A stretch of 64,000 nucleotides of DNA from Saccoglossus kowalevskii (lineage: Eukaryota; Hemichordata; Enteropneusta; Harrimaniidae), in assembly GCF_000003605.2 (NCBI RefSeq), contig NW_003146267.1, forward strand, positions 1-64,000, in the 5' to 3' direction. The notes below the pieces were generated by a model. The model was given only the letters and a program-made list of their open reading frames with translations. It ran no database searches and was not told the DNA's origin. A program made the translations under genes and the position numbers. How positions within the stretch are numbered: position 1 is the stretch's first letter; every line of letters begins with the position of its first letter. Positions 39,921 through 50,955 of the stretch are shown one piece after another.

Positions 39921-39991
39921 AGCAGCGTGGCGCAGCGGAAGCGTGCTGGCCCATAACCCAGAGGTCCCTGTATCGAAACCAGGCGCTGCTA
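39921..39991 (+). pseudogene. tRNA-iMet-CAT: tRNA-iMet(CAT), 1-nt loss in anticodon stem, unit 68
   Basis: One base of the GGGCCC run is missing, and G53 is T. Broken, or a homopolymer error. Confidence 0.72.
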
Positions 39992-40185
39992 TGAAATTGA
40001 AGTTTTTAACCGTTAATTCTCAAACAACCTGTTGCTGCGAGTTATGTGCCTTAAAAGTTTGCTTTATTCATCCGGAACATCCGTGATTCGCAAAATGCCA
40101 AGCGTAACAAATTATAAATGACGAGTAAGTAGGTTGGCAATAACAATAATTATTAACTGGCGCAAAATTTGAGTTGCAAGTAACT

Positions 40186-40312
40186 GTCAGGATGGCCGAG
40201 CGGTGTAAGGCGCCAGACTCAAGGATTTGACACCTTGCCCTTATTTCAGGGTTATTTATGGGAGATTTCTGGTCCACGAATGTGGGCGTTGGTTCGAATC
40301 CCACTTCTGACA
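40186..40312 (+). tRNA. tRNA-Leu-CAA: tRNA-Leu(CAA) with intron, unit 68
   Basis: D-loop C to G and G51 to T in the T stem. Confidence 0.87.
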
Positions 40313-40522
40313 ATGTTATTTTACCTTTAGTAACTTAGCAAATTCTCGCCTAGTTTGTGCTCGATATGACATTTAATTATCTTCGTGTTTAGTCGTGATT
40401 CAACATTGACAGTAGTTTCGTTTAGTTTCAATTTACAAATACTGAACCGAGATTACGCATTATATTTCATGACATTTACGATAAACTGGACTATTCATAC
40501 AAGTTGCATACTGCAGAATGTC

Positions 40523-40594
40523 AGCAGCGTGGCGCAGCGGAAGCGTGCTGGGCCCATAACCCAGAGGTCCCTGGATCGAAACCAGGCGCTGCTA
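40523..40594 (+). tRNA. tRNA-iMet-CAT: tRNA-iMet(CAT), unit 69
   Basis: Same as reference. Confidence 0.95.
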
Positions 40595-40780
40595 TGAAAT
40601 TGAAGTTTTTAACCGTTAATTCTCAAACAACCTGTTGCTGCGAGTTATGTGCCTTAAAAGTTTGCTTTATTCATCCGCAACATCCGTGATTCGCAAAATG
40701 CCAAGCGTAACAAATTATAAATGACGAGTAAGTAGGTTGGCAATAACAATAATTATTAACTGGCGCAAAATTTGAGTTGC

Positions 40781-40854
40781 CCTTATTTCAGGGTTATTTA
40801 TGGGAGATTTCTGGTCCACGAATGTGGGCGTGGGTTCGAATCCCACTGCTGACA
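40781..40854 (+). pseudogene. tRNA-Leu 3' remnant, unit 69
   Basis: About 61 bp between two TTGC words are deleted, removing the flank, all of exon 1 and the first part of the intron. Exon 2 remains with one acceptor change (CTGCTGAC). Confidence 0.92.
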
Positions 40855-41064
40855 CTGTTATTTTACCTTTAGTAACTTAGCAAATTCTCGCCTAGTTTGT
40901 GCTCGATATGACATTTAATTATCTTCGTGTTTAGTCGTGATTCAACATTGACAGTAGTTTCGTTTAGTTTCAATTTACAAATACTGAACCGAGATTACGC
41001 ATTATATTTCATGACATTTACGATAAACTGGACTATTCATACAAGTTGCATATTGCAGAATGTC

Positions 41065-41136
41065 AGCAGCGTGGCGCAGCGGAAGCGTGCTGGGCCCATA
41101 ACCCAGAGGTCCCTGGATCGAAACCAGGCGCTGCTA
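41065..41136 (+). tRNA. tRNA-iMet-CAT: tRNA-iMet(CAT), unit 70
   Basis: Same as reference; followed by a hybrid spacer A. Confidence 0.95.
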
Positions 41137-41329
41137 TGAAATTGAAGTTTTAAACCGTTAATTCTCAAACAACCTGTTGCTCCGAGTTATGTGCCTTAAA
41201 AGTTTGCTTTATTCATCCGGAATTTCGTGATTCGCAATCTGCCAAGCGTAACAAATTATGAATGACGAGTAAGTAGGTTGGCAATAACAATAATTATTAA
41301 CTGGCGCAAAATTTGAGTTGCAAGTAACT

Positions 41330-41456
41330 GTCAGGATGGCCGAGCGGTCTAAGGCGCCAGACTCAAGGATTTGACACCTTGCCCTTATTTCAGGGTTATT
41401 TATGGGAGATTTCTGGTCCACGAATGTGGGCGTGGGTTCGAATCCCACTTCTGACA
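41330..41456 (+). tRNA. tRNA-Leu-CAA: tRNA-Leu(CAA) with intron, unit 70
   Basis: Reference sequence. Confidence 0.95.
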
Positions 41457-41666
41457 ATGTTATTTTACCTTTAGTAACTTAGCAAATTCTCGCCTAGTTT
41501 GTGCTCGATATGACATTTAATTATCTTCGTGTTTAGTCGTGATTCAACATTGACAGTAGTTTCGTTTAGTTTCAATTTACAAATACTGAACCGAGATTAC
41601 GCATTATATTTCATGACATTTACGATAAACTGGACTATTCATACAAGTTGCATACTGCAGAATGTC

Positions 41667-41738
41667 AGCAGCGTGGCGCAGCGGAAGCGTGCTGGGCCCA
41701 TAACCCAGAGGTCCCTGTATCGAAACCAGGCGCTGCTA
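41667..41738 (+). tRNA. tRNA-iMet-CAT: tRNA-iMet(CAT), unit 71
   Basis: G53 to T. Confidence 0.9.
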
Positions 41739-41932
41739 TGAAATTGAAGTTTTTAACCGTTAATTCTCAAACAACCTGTTGCTGCGAGTTATGTGCCTTA
41801 AAAGTTTGCTTTATTCATCCGGAACATCCGTGATTCGCAAAATGCCAAGCGTAACAAATTATAAATGACGAGTAAGTAGGTTGGCAATAACAATAATTAT
41901 TAACTGGCGCAAAATTTGAGTTGCAAGTAACT

Positions 41933-42059
41933 GTCAGGATGGCCGAGCGGTCTAAGGCGCCAGACTCAAGGATTTGACACCTTGCCCTTATTTCAGGGTT
42001 ATTTATGGGAGATTTCTGGTCCACGAATGTGGGCGTGGGTTCGAATCCCACTTCTGACA
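41933..42059 (+). tRNA. tRNA-Leu-CAA: tRNA-Leu(CAA) with intron, unit 71
   Basis: Reference sequence. Confidence 0.95.
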
Positions 42060-42269
42060 ATGTTATTTTACCTTTAGTAACTTAGCAAATTCTCGCCTAG
42101 TTTGTGCTCGATATGACATTTAATTATCTTCGTGTTTAGTCGTGATTCAACATTGACAGTAGTTTCGTTTAGTTTCAATTTACAAATACTGAACCGAGAT
42201 TACGTATTATATTTCATGACATTTACGATAAACTGGACTATTCATACAAGTTGCATACTGCAGAATGTC

Positions 42270-42339
42270 AGCAGCGTGGCGCAGCGGAAGCGTGCTGGGC
42301 CCATAACCCAGAGGTCCCTGTATCGAAACAGCGCTGCTA
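42270..42339 (+). pseudogene. tRNA-iMet-CAT: tRNA-iMet(CAT), 2-nt loss in T arm, unit 72
   Basis: Two bases of the 3' T stem are missing and G53 is T. The losses open the error-like stretch 42326-42412, so this copy may be intact in the real genome. Confidence 0.65.
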
Positions 42340-42412
42340 GAATGAAGTTTAAACCGTAATCTCGACACTGTGCTGCGAGTATGTGCTTAAAAGTCGCTTT
42401 ATCATCCGGAAC
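42326..42412. other. Dense single-base losses, likely low-quality consensus
   Basis: About 16 bases are missing as scattered single-base losses from the 3' end of the unit 72 initiator through spacer A, while the sequence on both sides is normal. The pattern fits an unpolished long-read segment or a junction of reads. Confidence 0.6.
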
Positions 42413-42519
42413 ATTAGTGATTCGCAATCTGCCAAGCGCAACAAATTAAGAATGACGAGTAAGTAGGTTGGCAATAACAATAATTATTAACTGGCGCAAA
42501 ATTTGAGTTGTAAGTCGCT

Positions 42520-42646
42520 GTCAGGATGGCCGAGCGGTCTAAGGCGCCAGATTCAAGGATTTGACACCTTGCCCTTATTTCAGGGTTATTTGTGGGAGAT
42601 TTCTGGTCCACGAATGTGGGCGTGGGTTCGAATCCCACTTCTGACA
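42520..42646 (+). tRNA. tRNA-Leu-CAA: tRNA-Leu(CAA) with intron, unit 72
   Basis: C32 to T with the GTCGCT flank subtype. Confidence 0.93.
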
Positions 42647-42856
42647 ATGTTATTTTACCTTTAGTAACTTAGCAAATTCTCGCCTAGTTTGTGCTCGATA
42701 TGACATTTAATTATCTTCGTGTTTAGTCGTGATTCAACATTGACAGTAGTTTCGTTTAGTTTCAATTTACAAATACTGAACCGAGATTACGCATTATATT
42801 TCATGACATTTACGATAAACTGGACTATTCATACAAGTTGCATACAGCAGAATGTC

Positions 42857-42928
42857 AGCAGCGTGGCGCAGCGGAAGCGTGCTGGGCCCATAACCCAGAG
42901 GTCCCTGGATCGAAACCAGGCGCTGCTA
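42857..42928 (+). tRNA. tRNA-iMet-CAT: tRNA-iMet(CAT), unit 73
   Basis: Same as reference. Confidence 0.95.
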
Positions 42929-43122
42929 TGAAATTGAAGTTTTTAACCGTTAATTCTCAAACAACCTGTTGCTGCGAGTTATGTGCCTTAAAAGTTTGCT
43001 TTATTCATCCGAAACATTCGTGATTCGCAATCTGCCAAGCGCAACAAATTAAGAATGACGAGTAAGTAGGTTGGCAATAACAATAATTATTAACTGGCGC
43101 AAAATATGAGTTGTAAGTCGCT

Positions 43123-43246
43123 GTCAGATGGCCGAGCGGTCTAAGCGCCAGATTCAAGGATTTGATACCTTGCTCTTATTTCAGGTTATTTGTGGGAGAT
43201 TTCTGGTCCACGAATGCGGGCGTGGGTTCGAATCCCACTTCTGACA
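43123..43246 (+). pseudogene. tRNA-Leu-CAA: tRNA-Leu(CAA) with three 1-nt losses, unit 73
   Basis: Single G losses in the acceptor (GGATGG), D stem (AAGGCG) and intron (CAGGG), plus C32 to T. All are in G runs, so consensus error is possible. Confidence 0.7.
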
Positions 43247-43455
43247 TGTTATTTTACCTTTAGTAACTTAGCAAATTCTCGCCTAGTTTGTGCTCGATAT
43301 GACATTTAATTATCTTCGCGTTTAGTCGTGATTCAACATTGACAGTAGTTTCGTTTAGTTTCAATTTACAAATACTGAACCGAGATTACGCATTATATTT
43401 CATGACATTTACGATAAACTGGACTATTCATACAAGTTGCATATTGCAGAATGTC

Positions 43456-43527
43456 AGCAGCGTGGCGCAGCGGAAGAGTGCTGGGCCAATAACCCAGAGG
43501 TCCCTGGATCGAAACCAGGCGCTGCTA
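43456..43527 (+). tRNA. tRNA-iMet-like with anticodon AAT, unit 74
   Basis: C34 to A at 43488 gives anticodon AAT (43488-43490). C23 to A also breaks one D-stem pair. Confidence 0.82.
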
Positions 43528-43721
43528 TGAAATTGGAGTTTTAAACCGTTAATTTTCGAACAACCTGTTGCTCCGAGTTATGTGCCTTAAAACTTTGCTT
43601 TATTAATCCGGAGCATTCGTGATTCGCAATCTGCCAAGCGTAACAAATTATGAATGACGAGTAAGTAGGTTGGCAATAACAATAATTATTAACTGGCGCA
43701 AAATTTGAGTTGCAAGTAACT

Positions 43722-43848
43722 GTTAGGATGGCCGAGCGGTCTAAGGCGCCAGACTCAAGGATTTGACACCTTGCCCTTATTTCAGGGTTATTTATGGGAG
43801 ATTTCTGGTCCACGAATGTGGGCGTGGGTTCGAATCCCACTTCTGACA
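43722..43848 (+). tRNA. tRNA-Leu-CAA: tRNA-Leu(CAA) with intron, unit 74
   Basis: C3 to T makes a U3:G70 wobble in the acceptor stem. Confidence 0.93.
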
Positions 43849-44058
43849 ATGTTATTTTACCTTTAGTAACTTAGCAAATTCTCGCCTAGTTTGTGCTCGA
43901 TATGACATTTAATTATCTTCGTGTTTAGTCGTGATTCAACATTGACAGTAGTTTCGTTTAGTTTCAATTTACAAATACTGAACCGAGATTACGCATTATA
44001 TTTCATGACATTTACGATAAACTGGACTATTCATACAAGTTGCATATTGCAGAATGTC

Positions 44059-44130
44059 AGCAGCGTGGCGCAGCGGAAGCGTGCTGGGCCCATAACCCAG
44101 AGGTCCCTGGATCAAAACCAGGCGCTGCTA
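44059..44130 (+). tRNA. tRNA-iMet-CAT: tRNA-iMet(CAT), unit 75
   Basis: G57 to A. Confidence 0.93.
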
Positions 44131-44324
44131 TGAAATTGAAGTTTTTAACCGTTAATTCTCAAACAACCTGTTGCTGCGAGTTATGTGCCTTAAAAGTTTG
44201 CTTTATTCATCCGGAACATCCGTGATTCGCAAAATGCGAAGCGTAACAAATTATAAATGACGAGTAAGTAGGTTGGCAATAACAATAATTATTAACTGGC
44301 GCAAAATTTGAGTTGCAAGTAACT

Positions 44325-44451
44325 GTCAGGATGGCCGAGCGGTCTAAGGCGCCAGACTCAAGGATTTGACACCTTGCCCTTATTTCAGGGTTATTTATGG
44401 GAGATTTCTGGTCCACGAATGTGGGCGTGGGTTCGAATCCCACTTCTGACA
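44325..44451 (+). tRNA. tRNA-Leu-CAA: tRNA-Leu(CAA) with intron, unit 75
   Basis: Reference sequence; the terminator flank reads GTTGTTTTACC, as in units 79, 80 and 87. Confidence 0.95.
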
Positions 44452-44661
44452 ATGTTGTTTTACCTTTAGTAACTTAGCAAATTCTCGCCTAGTTTGTGCT
44501 CGATATGACATTTAATTATCTTCGTGTTTAGTCGTGATTCAACATCGACAGTAGTTTTGTTTAGTTTCAATTTACAAATACTGAACCGAGATTACGCATT
44601 ATATTTCATGACATTTACGATAAACTGGACTATTCATACAAGTTGCATATAGCAGAATGTC

Positions 44662-44733
44662 AGCAGCGTGGCGCAGCGGAAGCGTGCTGGGCCCATAACC
44701 CAGAGGTCCCTGGATCGAAACCAGGCGCTGCTA
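44662..44733 (+). tRNA. tRNA-iMet-CAT: tRNA-iMet(CAT), unit 76
   Basis: Same as reference. Confidence 0.95.
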
Positions 44734-44927
44734 TGAAATTGAAGTTTTTAACCGTTAATTCTCAAACAACCTGTTGCTGCGAGTTATGTGCCTTAAAAGT
44801 TTGCTTTATTCATCCGGAACATCCGTGATTCGCAAAATGCCAAGCGTAACAAATTATAAATGATGAGTAAGTAGGTTGGCAATAACAATAATTATTAACT
44901 GGCGCAAAATTTGATTTGCAAGTAACT

Positions 44928-45054
44928 GTCAGGATGGCCGAGCGGTCTAAGGCGCCAGACTCAAGGATTTGACACCTTGCCCTTATTTCAGGGTTATTTA
45001 TGGGAGATTTCTGGTCCACGAATGTGGGCGTGGGTTCGAATCCCACTTCTGACA
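44928..45054 (+). tRNA. tRNA-Leu-CAA: tRNA-Leu(CAA) with intron, unit 76
   Basis: Reference sequence. Confidence 0.95.
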
Positions 45055-45264
45055 ATGTTATTTTACCTTTAGTAACTTAGCAAATTCTCGCCTAGTTTGT
45101 GCTCGATATGACATTTAATTATCTTCGTGTTTAGTCGTGATTCAACATTGACAGTAGTTTCGTTTAGTTTCAATTTACAAATACTGAACCGAGATTACGC
45201 ATTATATTTCATGACATTTACGATAAACTGGACTATTCATACAAGTTGCATATTGCAGAATGTC

Positions 45265-45336
45265 AGCAGCGTGGCGCAGCGGAAGCGTGCTGGGCCCATA
45301 ACCCAGAGGTCCCTGGATCGAAACCAGGCGCTGCTA
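45265..45336 (+). tRNA. tRNA-iMet-CAT: tRNA-iMet(CAT), unit 77
   Basis: Same as reference. Confidence 0.95.
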
Positions 45337-45530
45337 TGAAATTGAAGTTTTTAACCATTAATTCTCAAACAACCTTTTGCTGCGAGTTATGTGCCTTAAA
45401 AGTTTGCTTTATTCATCCGGAACATTAGTGATTCGCAATCTGCCAAGCGTAACAAATTATGAATGACGAGTAAGTAGGTTGGCAATAACAATAATTATTA
45501 ACTGGCGCAAAATTTGAGTTGCAAGTAACT

Positions 45531-45655
45531 GTCAGGATGGCCGAGCGGTCTAAGAGCAGACTCAAGGATTTGACACCTTGCCCTTATTTCAGGGTTATTT
45601 ATGGGAGATTTCTGGTCCACGAATGTGGGCGTGGGTTCGAATCCCACTTCTGACA
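45531..45655 (+). pseudogene. tRNA-Leu-CAA: tRNA-Leu(CAA) with 2-nt loss, unit 77
   Basis: GGCGCC at the D/anticodon stem border is reduced to GAGC, so the D stem and the first anticodon pair fail. Confidence 0.8.
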
Positions 45656-45865
45656 ATGTTATTTTACCTTTAGTAACTTAGCAAATTCTCGCCTAGTTTG
45701 TGCTCGATATGACATTTAATTATCTTCGTGTTTAGTCGTGATTCAACATTGACAGTAGTTTCGTTTAGTTTCAATTTACAAATACTGAACCGAGATTACG
45801 CATTATATTTCATGACATTTACGATAAACTGGACTATTCATACAAGTTGCATACTGCAGAATGTC

Positions 45866-45937
45866 AGCAGCGTGGTGCAGCGGAAGCGTGCTGGGCCCAT
45901 AACCCAGAGGTCCCTGGATCGAAACCAGGCGCTGCTA
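45866..45937 (+). tRNA. tRNA-iMet-CAT: tRNA-iMet(CAT), unit 78
   Basis: C11 to T (U:G in the D stem), also in unit 92. Confidence 0.93.
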
Positions 45938-46131
45938 TGAAATTGAAGTTTTTAACCGTTAATTCTCAAACAACCTGTTGCTGCGAGTTATGTGCCTTAA
46001 AAGTTTGCTTTATTCATCCGGAACATTCGTGATTCGCAATCTGCCAAGCGTAACAAATTATGAATGACGAGTAAGTAGGTTGGCAATAACAATAATTATT
46101 AACTGGCGCAAAATTTGAGTTGCAAGTAACT

Positions 46132-46258
46132 GTCAGGATGGCCGAGCGGTCTAAGGCGCCAGACTCAAGGATTTGACACCTTGCCCTTATTTCAGGGTTA
46201 TTTATGGGAGATTTCTGGTCCACGAATGTGGGCGTGGTTTCGAATCCCACTTCTGACA
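46132..46258 (+). tRNA. tRNA-Leu-CAA: tRNA-Leu(CAA) with intron, unit 78
   Basis: G53 to T breaks the last T-stem pair and shifts the B box from consensus. Confidence 0.88.
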
Positions 46259-46468
46259 ATGTTATTTTACCTTTAGTAACTTAGCAAATTCTCGCCTAGT
46301 TTGTGCTCGATATGACATTTAAATATCTTCGTGTTTAGTCGTGATTCAACATTGACAGTAGTTTCGTTTAGTTTCAATTTACAAATACTGAACCGAGATT
46401 ACGCATTATATTTCATGACATTTACGATAAACTGGACTATTCATACAAGTTGCATATTGCAGAATGTC

Positions 46469-46540
46469 AGCAGCGTGGCGCAGCGGAAGCGTGCTGGGCC
46501 CATAACCCAGAGGTCCCTGGATCGAAACCAGGCGCTGCTA
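46469..46540 (+). tRNA. tRNA-iMet-CAT: tRNA-iMet(CAT), unit 79
   Basis: Same as reference. Confidence 0.95.
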
Positions 46541-46734
46541 TGAAATTGAAGTTTTTAACCGTTAATTCTCAAACAACCTGTTACTGCGAGTTATGTGCCT
46601 TAAAAGTTTGCTTTATTCATCCGGAACATCCGTGATTCGCAAAATGCGAAGCGTAACAAATTATAAATGACGAGTAAGTAGGTTGGCAATAACAATAATT
46701 ATTAACTGGCGCAAAATTTGAGTTGCAAGTAACT

Positions 46735-46861
46735 GTCAGGATGGCCGAGCGGTCTAAGGCGCCAGACTCAAGGATTTGACACCTTGCCCTTATTTCAGGG
46801 TTATTTATGGGAGATTTCTGGTCCACGAATGTGGGCGTGGGTTCGAATCCCACTTCTGACA
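46735..46861 (+). tRNA. tRNA-Leu-CAA: tRNA-Leu(CAA) with intron, unit 79
   Basis: Reference sequence. Confidence 0.95.
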
Positions 46862-47071
46862 ATGTTGTTTTACCTTTAGTAACTTAGCAAATTCTCGCCT
46901 AGTTTGTGCTCGATATGACATTTAATTATCTTCGTGTTTAGTCGTGATTCAACATTGACAGTAGTTTCGTTTAGTTTCAATTTACAAATACTGAACCGAG
47001 ATTACGCATTATATTTCATGACATTTACGATAAACTGGACTATTCATACAAGTTGCATATTGCAGAATGTC

Positions 47072-47143
47072 AGCAGCGTGGCGCAGCGGAAGCGTGCTGG
47101 GCCCATAACCCAGAGGTCCCTGGATCAAAACCAGGCGCTGCTA
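47072..47143 (+). tRNA. tRNA-iMet-CAT: tRNA-iMet(CAT), unit 80
   Basis: G57 to A; units 80-82 form a run of near-identical copies. Confidence 0.93.
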
Positions 47144-47337
47144 TGAAATTGAAGTTTTTAACCGTTAATTCTCAAACAACCTGTTGCTGCGAGTTATGTG
47201 CCTTAAAAGTTTGCTTTATTCATCCGGAACATCCGTGATTCGCAAAATGCCAAGCGTAACAAATTATAAATGACGAGTAAGTAGGTTGGCAATAACAATA
47301 ATTATTAACTGGCGCAAAATTTGAGTTGCAAGTAACT

Positions 47338-47464
47338 GTCAGGATGGCCGAGCGGTCTAAGGCGCCAGACTCAAGGATTTGACACCTTGCCCTTATTTCA
47401 GGGTTATTTATGGGAGATTTCTGGTCCACGAATGTGGGCGTGGGTTCGAATCCCACTTCTGACA
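47338..47464 (+). tRNA. tRNA-Leu-CAA: tRNA-Leu(CAA) with intron, unit 80
   Basis: Reference sequence. Confidence 0.95.
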
Positions 47465-47674
47465 ATGTTGTTTTACCTTTAGTAACTTAGCAAATTCTCG
47501 CCTAGTTTGTGCTCGATATGACATTTAATTATCTTCGTGTTTAGTCGTGATTCAACATTGACAGTAGTTTCGTTTAGTTTCAATTTACAAATACTGAACC
47601 GAGATTACGCATTATATTTCATGACATTTACGATAAACTGGACTATTCATACAAGTTGCATATTGCAGAATGTC

Positions 47675-47746
47675 AGCAGCGTGGCGCAGCGGAAGCGTGC
47701 TGGGCCCATAACCCAGAGGTCCCTGGATCAAAACCAGGCGCTGCTA
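47675..47746 (+). tRNA. tRNA-iMet-CAT: tRNA-iMet(CAT), unit 81
   Basis: G57 to A. Confidence 0.93.
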
Positions 47747-47940
47747 TGAAATTGAAGTTTTTAACCGTTAATTCTCAAACAACCTGTTGCTGCGAGTTAT
47801 GTGCCTTAAAAGTTTGCTTTATTCATCCGGAACATCCGTGATTCGCAAAATGCCAAGCGTAACAAATTATAAATGACGAGTAAGTAGGTTGGCAATAACA
47901 ATAATTATTAACTGGCGCAAAATTTGAGTTGCAAGTAACT

Positions 47941-48067
47941 GTTAGGATGGCCGAGCGGTCTAAGGCGCCAGACTCAAGGATTTGACACCTTGCCCTTATT
48001 TCAGGGTTATTTATGGGAGATTTCTGGTCCACGAATGTGGGCGTTGGTTCGAATCCCACTTCTGACA
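47941..48067 (+). tRNA. tRNA-Leu-CAA: tRNA-Leu(CAA) with intron, unit 81
   Basis: C3 to T (wobble) and G51 to T (T-stem mismatch). Confidence 0.87.
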
Positions 48068-48277
48068 ATGTTATTTTACCTTTAGTAACTTAGCAAATTC
48101 TCGCCTAGTTTGTGCTCGATATGACATTTAATTATCTTCGTGTTTAGTCGTGATTCAACATTGACAGTAGTTTCGTTTAGTTTCAATTTACAAATACTGA
48201 ACCGAGATTACGCATTATATTTCATGACATTTACGATAAACTGGACTATTCATACAAGTTGCATATTGCAGAATGTC

Positions 48278-48349
48278 AGCAGCGTGGCGCAGCGGAAGCG
48301 TGCTGGGCCCATAACCCAGAGGTCCCTGGATCAAAACCAGGCGCTGCTA
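48278..48349 (+). tRNA. tRNA-iMet-CAT: tRNA-iMet(CAT), unit 82
   Basis: G57 to A. Confidence 0.93.
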
Positions 48350-48543
48350 TGAAATTGAAGTTTTTAACCGTTAATTCTCAAACAACCTGTTGCTGCGAGT
48401 TATGTGCCTTAAAAGTTTGCTTTATTCATCCGGAACATCCGTGATTCGCAAAATGCCAAGCGTAACAAATTATAAATGACGAGTAAGTAGGTTGGCAATA
48501 ACAATAATTATTAACTGGCGCAAAATTTGAGTTGCAAGAAACT

Positions 48544-48670
48544 GTCAGGATGGCCGAGCGGTCTAAGGCGCCAGACTCAAGGATTTTACACCTTGCCCTT
48601 ATTTCAGGGTTATTTATGGGAGATTTCTGGTCCACGAATGTGGGCGTGGGTTCGAATCCCACTTCTGGCA
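48544..48670 (+). tRNA. tRNA-Leu-CAA: tRNA-Leu(CAA) with intron, unit 82
   Basis: A71 to G (U2:G71 wobble); one intron change. Confidence 0.92.
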
Positions 48671-48880
48671 ATGTTATTTTACCTTTAGTAACTTAGCAAA
48701 TTCTCGCCTAGTTTGTGCTCGATATGACATTTAATTATCTTCGTGTTCAGTCGAGATTCAACATTGACAGTAGTTTCGTTTAGTTTCAATTTACAAATAC
48801 TGAACCGAGATTACGCATTATATTTCATGACATTTACGATAAACTGGACTATTCATACAAGTTGCATATTGCAGAATGTC

Positions 48881-48952
48881 AGCAGCGTGGCGCAGCGGAA
48901 GCGTGCTGGGCCCATAACCCAGAGGTCCCTGGATCGAAACCAGGCGCTGCTA
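48881..48952 (+). tRNA. tRNA-iMet-CAT: tRNA-iMet(CAT), unit 83
   Basis: Same as reference. Confidence 0.95.
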
Positions 48953-49146
48953 TGAAATTGAAGTTTTTAACCGTTAATTCTCAAACAACCGGTTGCTGCG
49001 AGTTATGTGCCTTAAAAGTTTGCTTTATTCATCCGGAACATTCGTGATTCGCAATCTGCCAAGCGTAACAAATTATGAATGACCAGTAAGTAGGTTGGCA
49101 ATAACAATAATTATTAACTGGCGCAAAATTTGAGTTGCAAGTAACT

Positions 49147-49273
49147 GTCAGGATGGCCGAGCGGTCTAAGGCGCCAGACTCAAGGATTTGACACCTTGCC
49201 CTTATTTCAGGGTTATTTATGGGAGATTTCTGGTCCACGAATGTGGGCGTGGGTTCGAATCCCACTTCTGACA
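49147..49273 (+). tRNA. tRNA-Leu-CAA: tRNA-Leu(CAA) with intron, unit 83
   Basis: Reference sequence. Confidence 0.95.
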
Positions 49274-49483
49274 ATGTTATTTTACCTTTAGTAACTTAGC
49301 AAATTCTCGCCTAGTTTGTGCTCGATATGACATTTAATTATCTTCGTGTTTAGTCGTGATTCAACATTGACAGTAGTTTCGTTTAGTTTCAATTTACAAA
49401 TACTGAACCGAGATTACGCATTATATTTCATGACATTTACGATAAACTGGACTATTCATACAAGTTGCATACTGCAGAATGTC

Positions 49484-49555
49484 AGCAGCGTGGCGCAGCG
49501 GAAGCGTGCTGGGCCCATAACCCAGATGTCCCTGAATCGAAACCAGGCGCTGCTA
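49484..49555 (+). tRNA. tRNA-iMet-CAT: tRNA-iMet(CAT), unit 84
   Basis: G45 to T and G53 to A, a match to unit 18. Confidence 0.88.
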
Positions 49556-49749
49556 TGAAATTGAAGTTTTTAACCGTTAATTCTCAAACAACCTGTTGCT
49601 GCGAGTTATGTGCCTTAAAAGTTTGCTTTATTCATCCGGAACATCCGTGATTCGCAATCTGCCAAGCGTAACAAATTATAAATGACGAGTAAGTAGGTTG
49701 GCAATAACAATAATTATTAACTGGCGCAAAATTTGAGTTGCAAGTAACT

Positions 49750-49876
49750 GTCAGGATGGCCGAGCGGTCTAAGGCGCCAGACTCAAGGATTTGACACCTT
49801 GCCCTTATTTCAGGGTTATTTATGGGAGATTTCTGGTCCACGAATGTGGGCGTGGGTTCGAATCCCACTTATGACA
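49750..49876 (+). tRNA. tRNA-Leu-CAA: tRNA-Leu(CAA) with intron, unit 84
   Basis: C68 to A in the acceptor stem, as in unit 18 but without that unit's intron change. Confidence 0.88.
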
Positions 49877-50086
49877 ATGTTATTTTACCTTTAGTAACTT
49901 AGCAAATTCTCGCCTAGTTTGTGCTCGATATGACATTTAATTATCTTCGTGTTTAGTCGTGATTCAACATTGACAGTAGTTTCGTTTAGTTTCAATTTAC
50001 AAATACTGAACCGAGATTACGCATTATATTTCATGACATTTACGATAAACTGGACTATTCATACAAGTTGCATACTGCAGAATGTC

Positions 50087-50158
50087 AGCAGCGTGGCGCA
50101 GCGGAAGCGTGCTGGGCCCATAACCCAGAGGTCCCTGGATCGAAACCAGGCGCTGCTA
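50087..50158 (+). tRNA. tRNA-iMet-CAT: tRNA-iMet(CAT), unit 85
   Basis: Same as reference. Confidence 0.95.
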
Positions 50159-50352
50159 TGAAATTGAAGTTTTTAACCGTTAATTCTCAAACAACCTGTT
50201 GCTGCGAGTTATGTGCCTTAAAAGTTTGCTTTATTCATCCGGAACATTAGTGATTCGCAATCTGCCAAGCGTAACAAATTATGAATGACGAGTAAGTAGG
50301 TTGGCAATAACAATAATTATTAACTGGCGCAAAATTTGAGTTAGAAGTAACT

Positions 50353-50479
50353 GTCAGGATGGCCGAGCGGTCTAAGGCGCCAGACTCAAGGATTTGACAC
50401 CTTGCCCTTAGTTCAGGGTTATTTATGGGAGATTTCTGGTCCACGAATGTGGCCGTGGGTTCGAATCCCACTTCTGGCA
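50353..50479 (+). tRNA. tRNA-Leu-CAA: tRNA-Leu(CAA) with intron, unit 85
   Basis: A71 to G (wobble), one variable-arm G to C, and one intron change. Confidence 0.9.
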
Positions 50480-50689
50480 ATGTTATTTTACCTTTAGTAA
50501 CTTAGCAAATTCTCGCCTAGTTTGTGCTCGATATGACATTTAATTATCTTCGTGTTCAGTCGAGATTCAACATTGACAGTAGTTTCGTTTAGTTTCAGTT
50601 TACAAATACTGAACCGAGATTACGCATTATATTTCATGACATTTACGATAAACTGGACTATTCATACAAGTTGCATATTGCAGAATGTC

Positions 50690-50761
50690 AGCAGCGTGGC
50701 GCAGCGGAAGCGTGCTGGGCCCATAACCCAGAGGTCCCTGGATCGAAACCAGCCGCTGCTA
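50690..50761 (+). tRNA. tRNA-iMet-CAT: tRNA-iMet(CAT), unit 86
   Basis: G65 to C and hybrid spacer A, both as in unit 52. Confidence 0.9.
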
Positions 50762-50955
50762 TGAAATTGAAGTTTTAAACCGTTAATTCTCGAACAACCT
50801 GTTGCTGCGAGTTATGTGCCTTAAAAGTTTGCTTTATTCATCCGGAACATTCGTGATTCGCAATCTGCCAAGCGTAACAAATTATGAATGACGAGTAAGT
50901 AGGTTGGCAATAACAATAATTATTAACTGGCGCAAAATTTGAGTTGCAAGTAACT

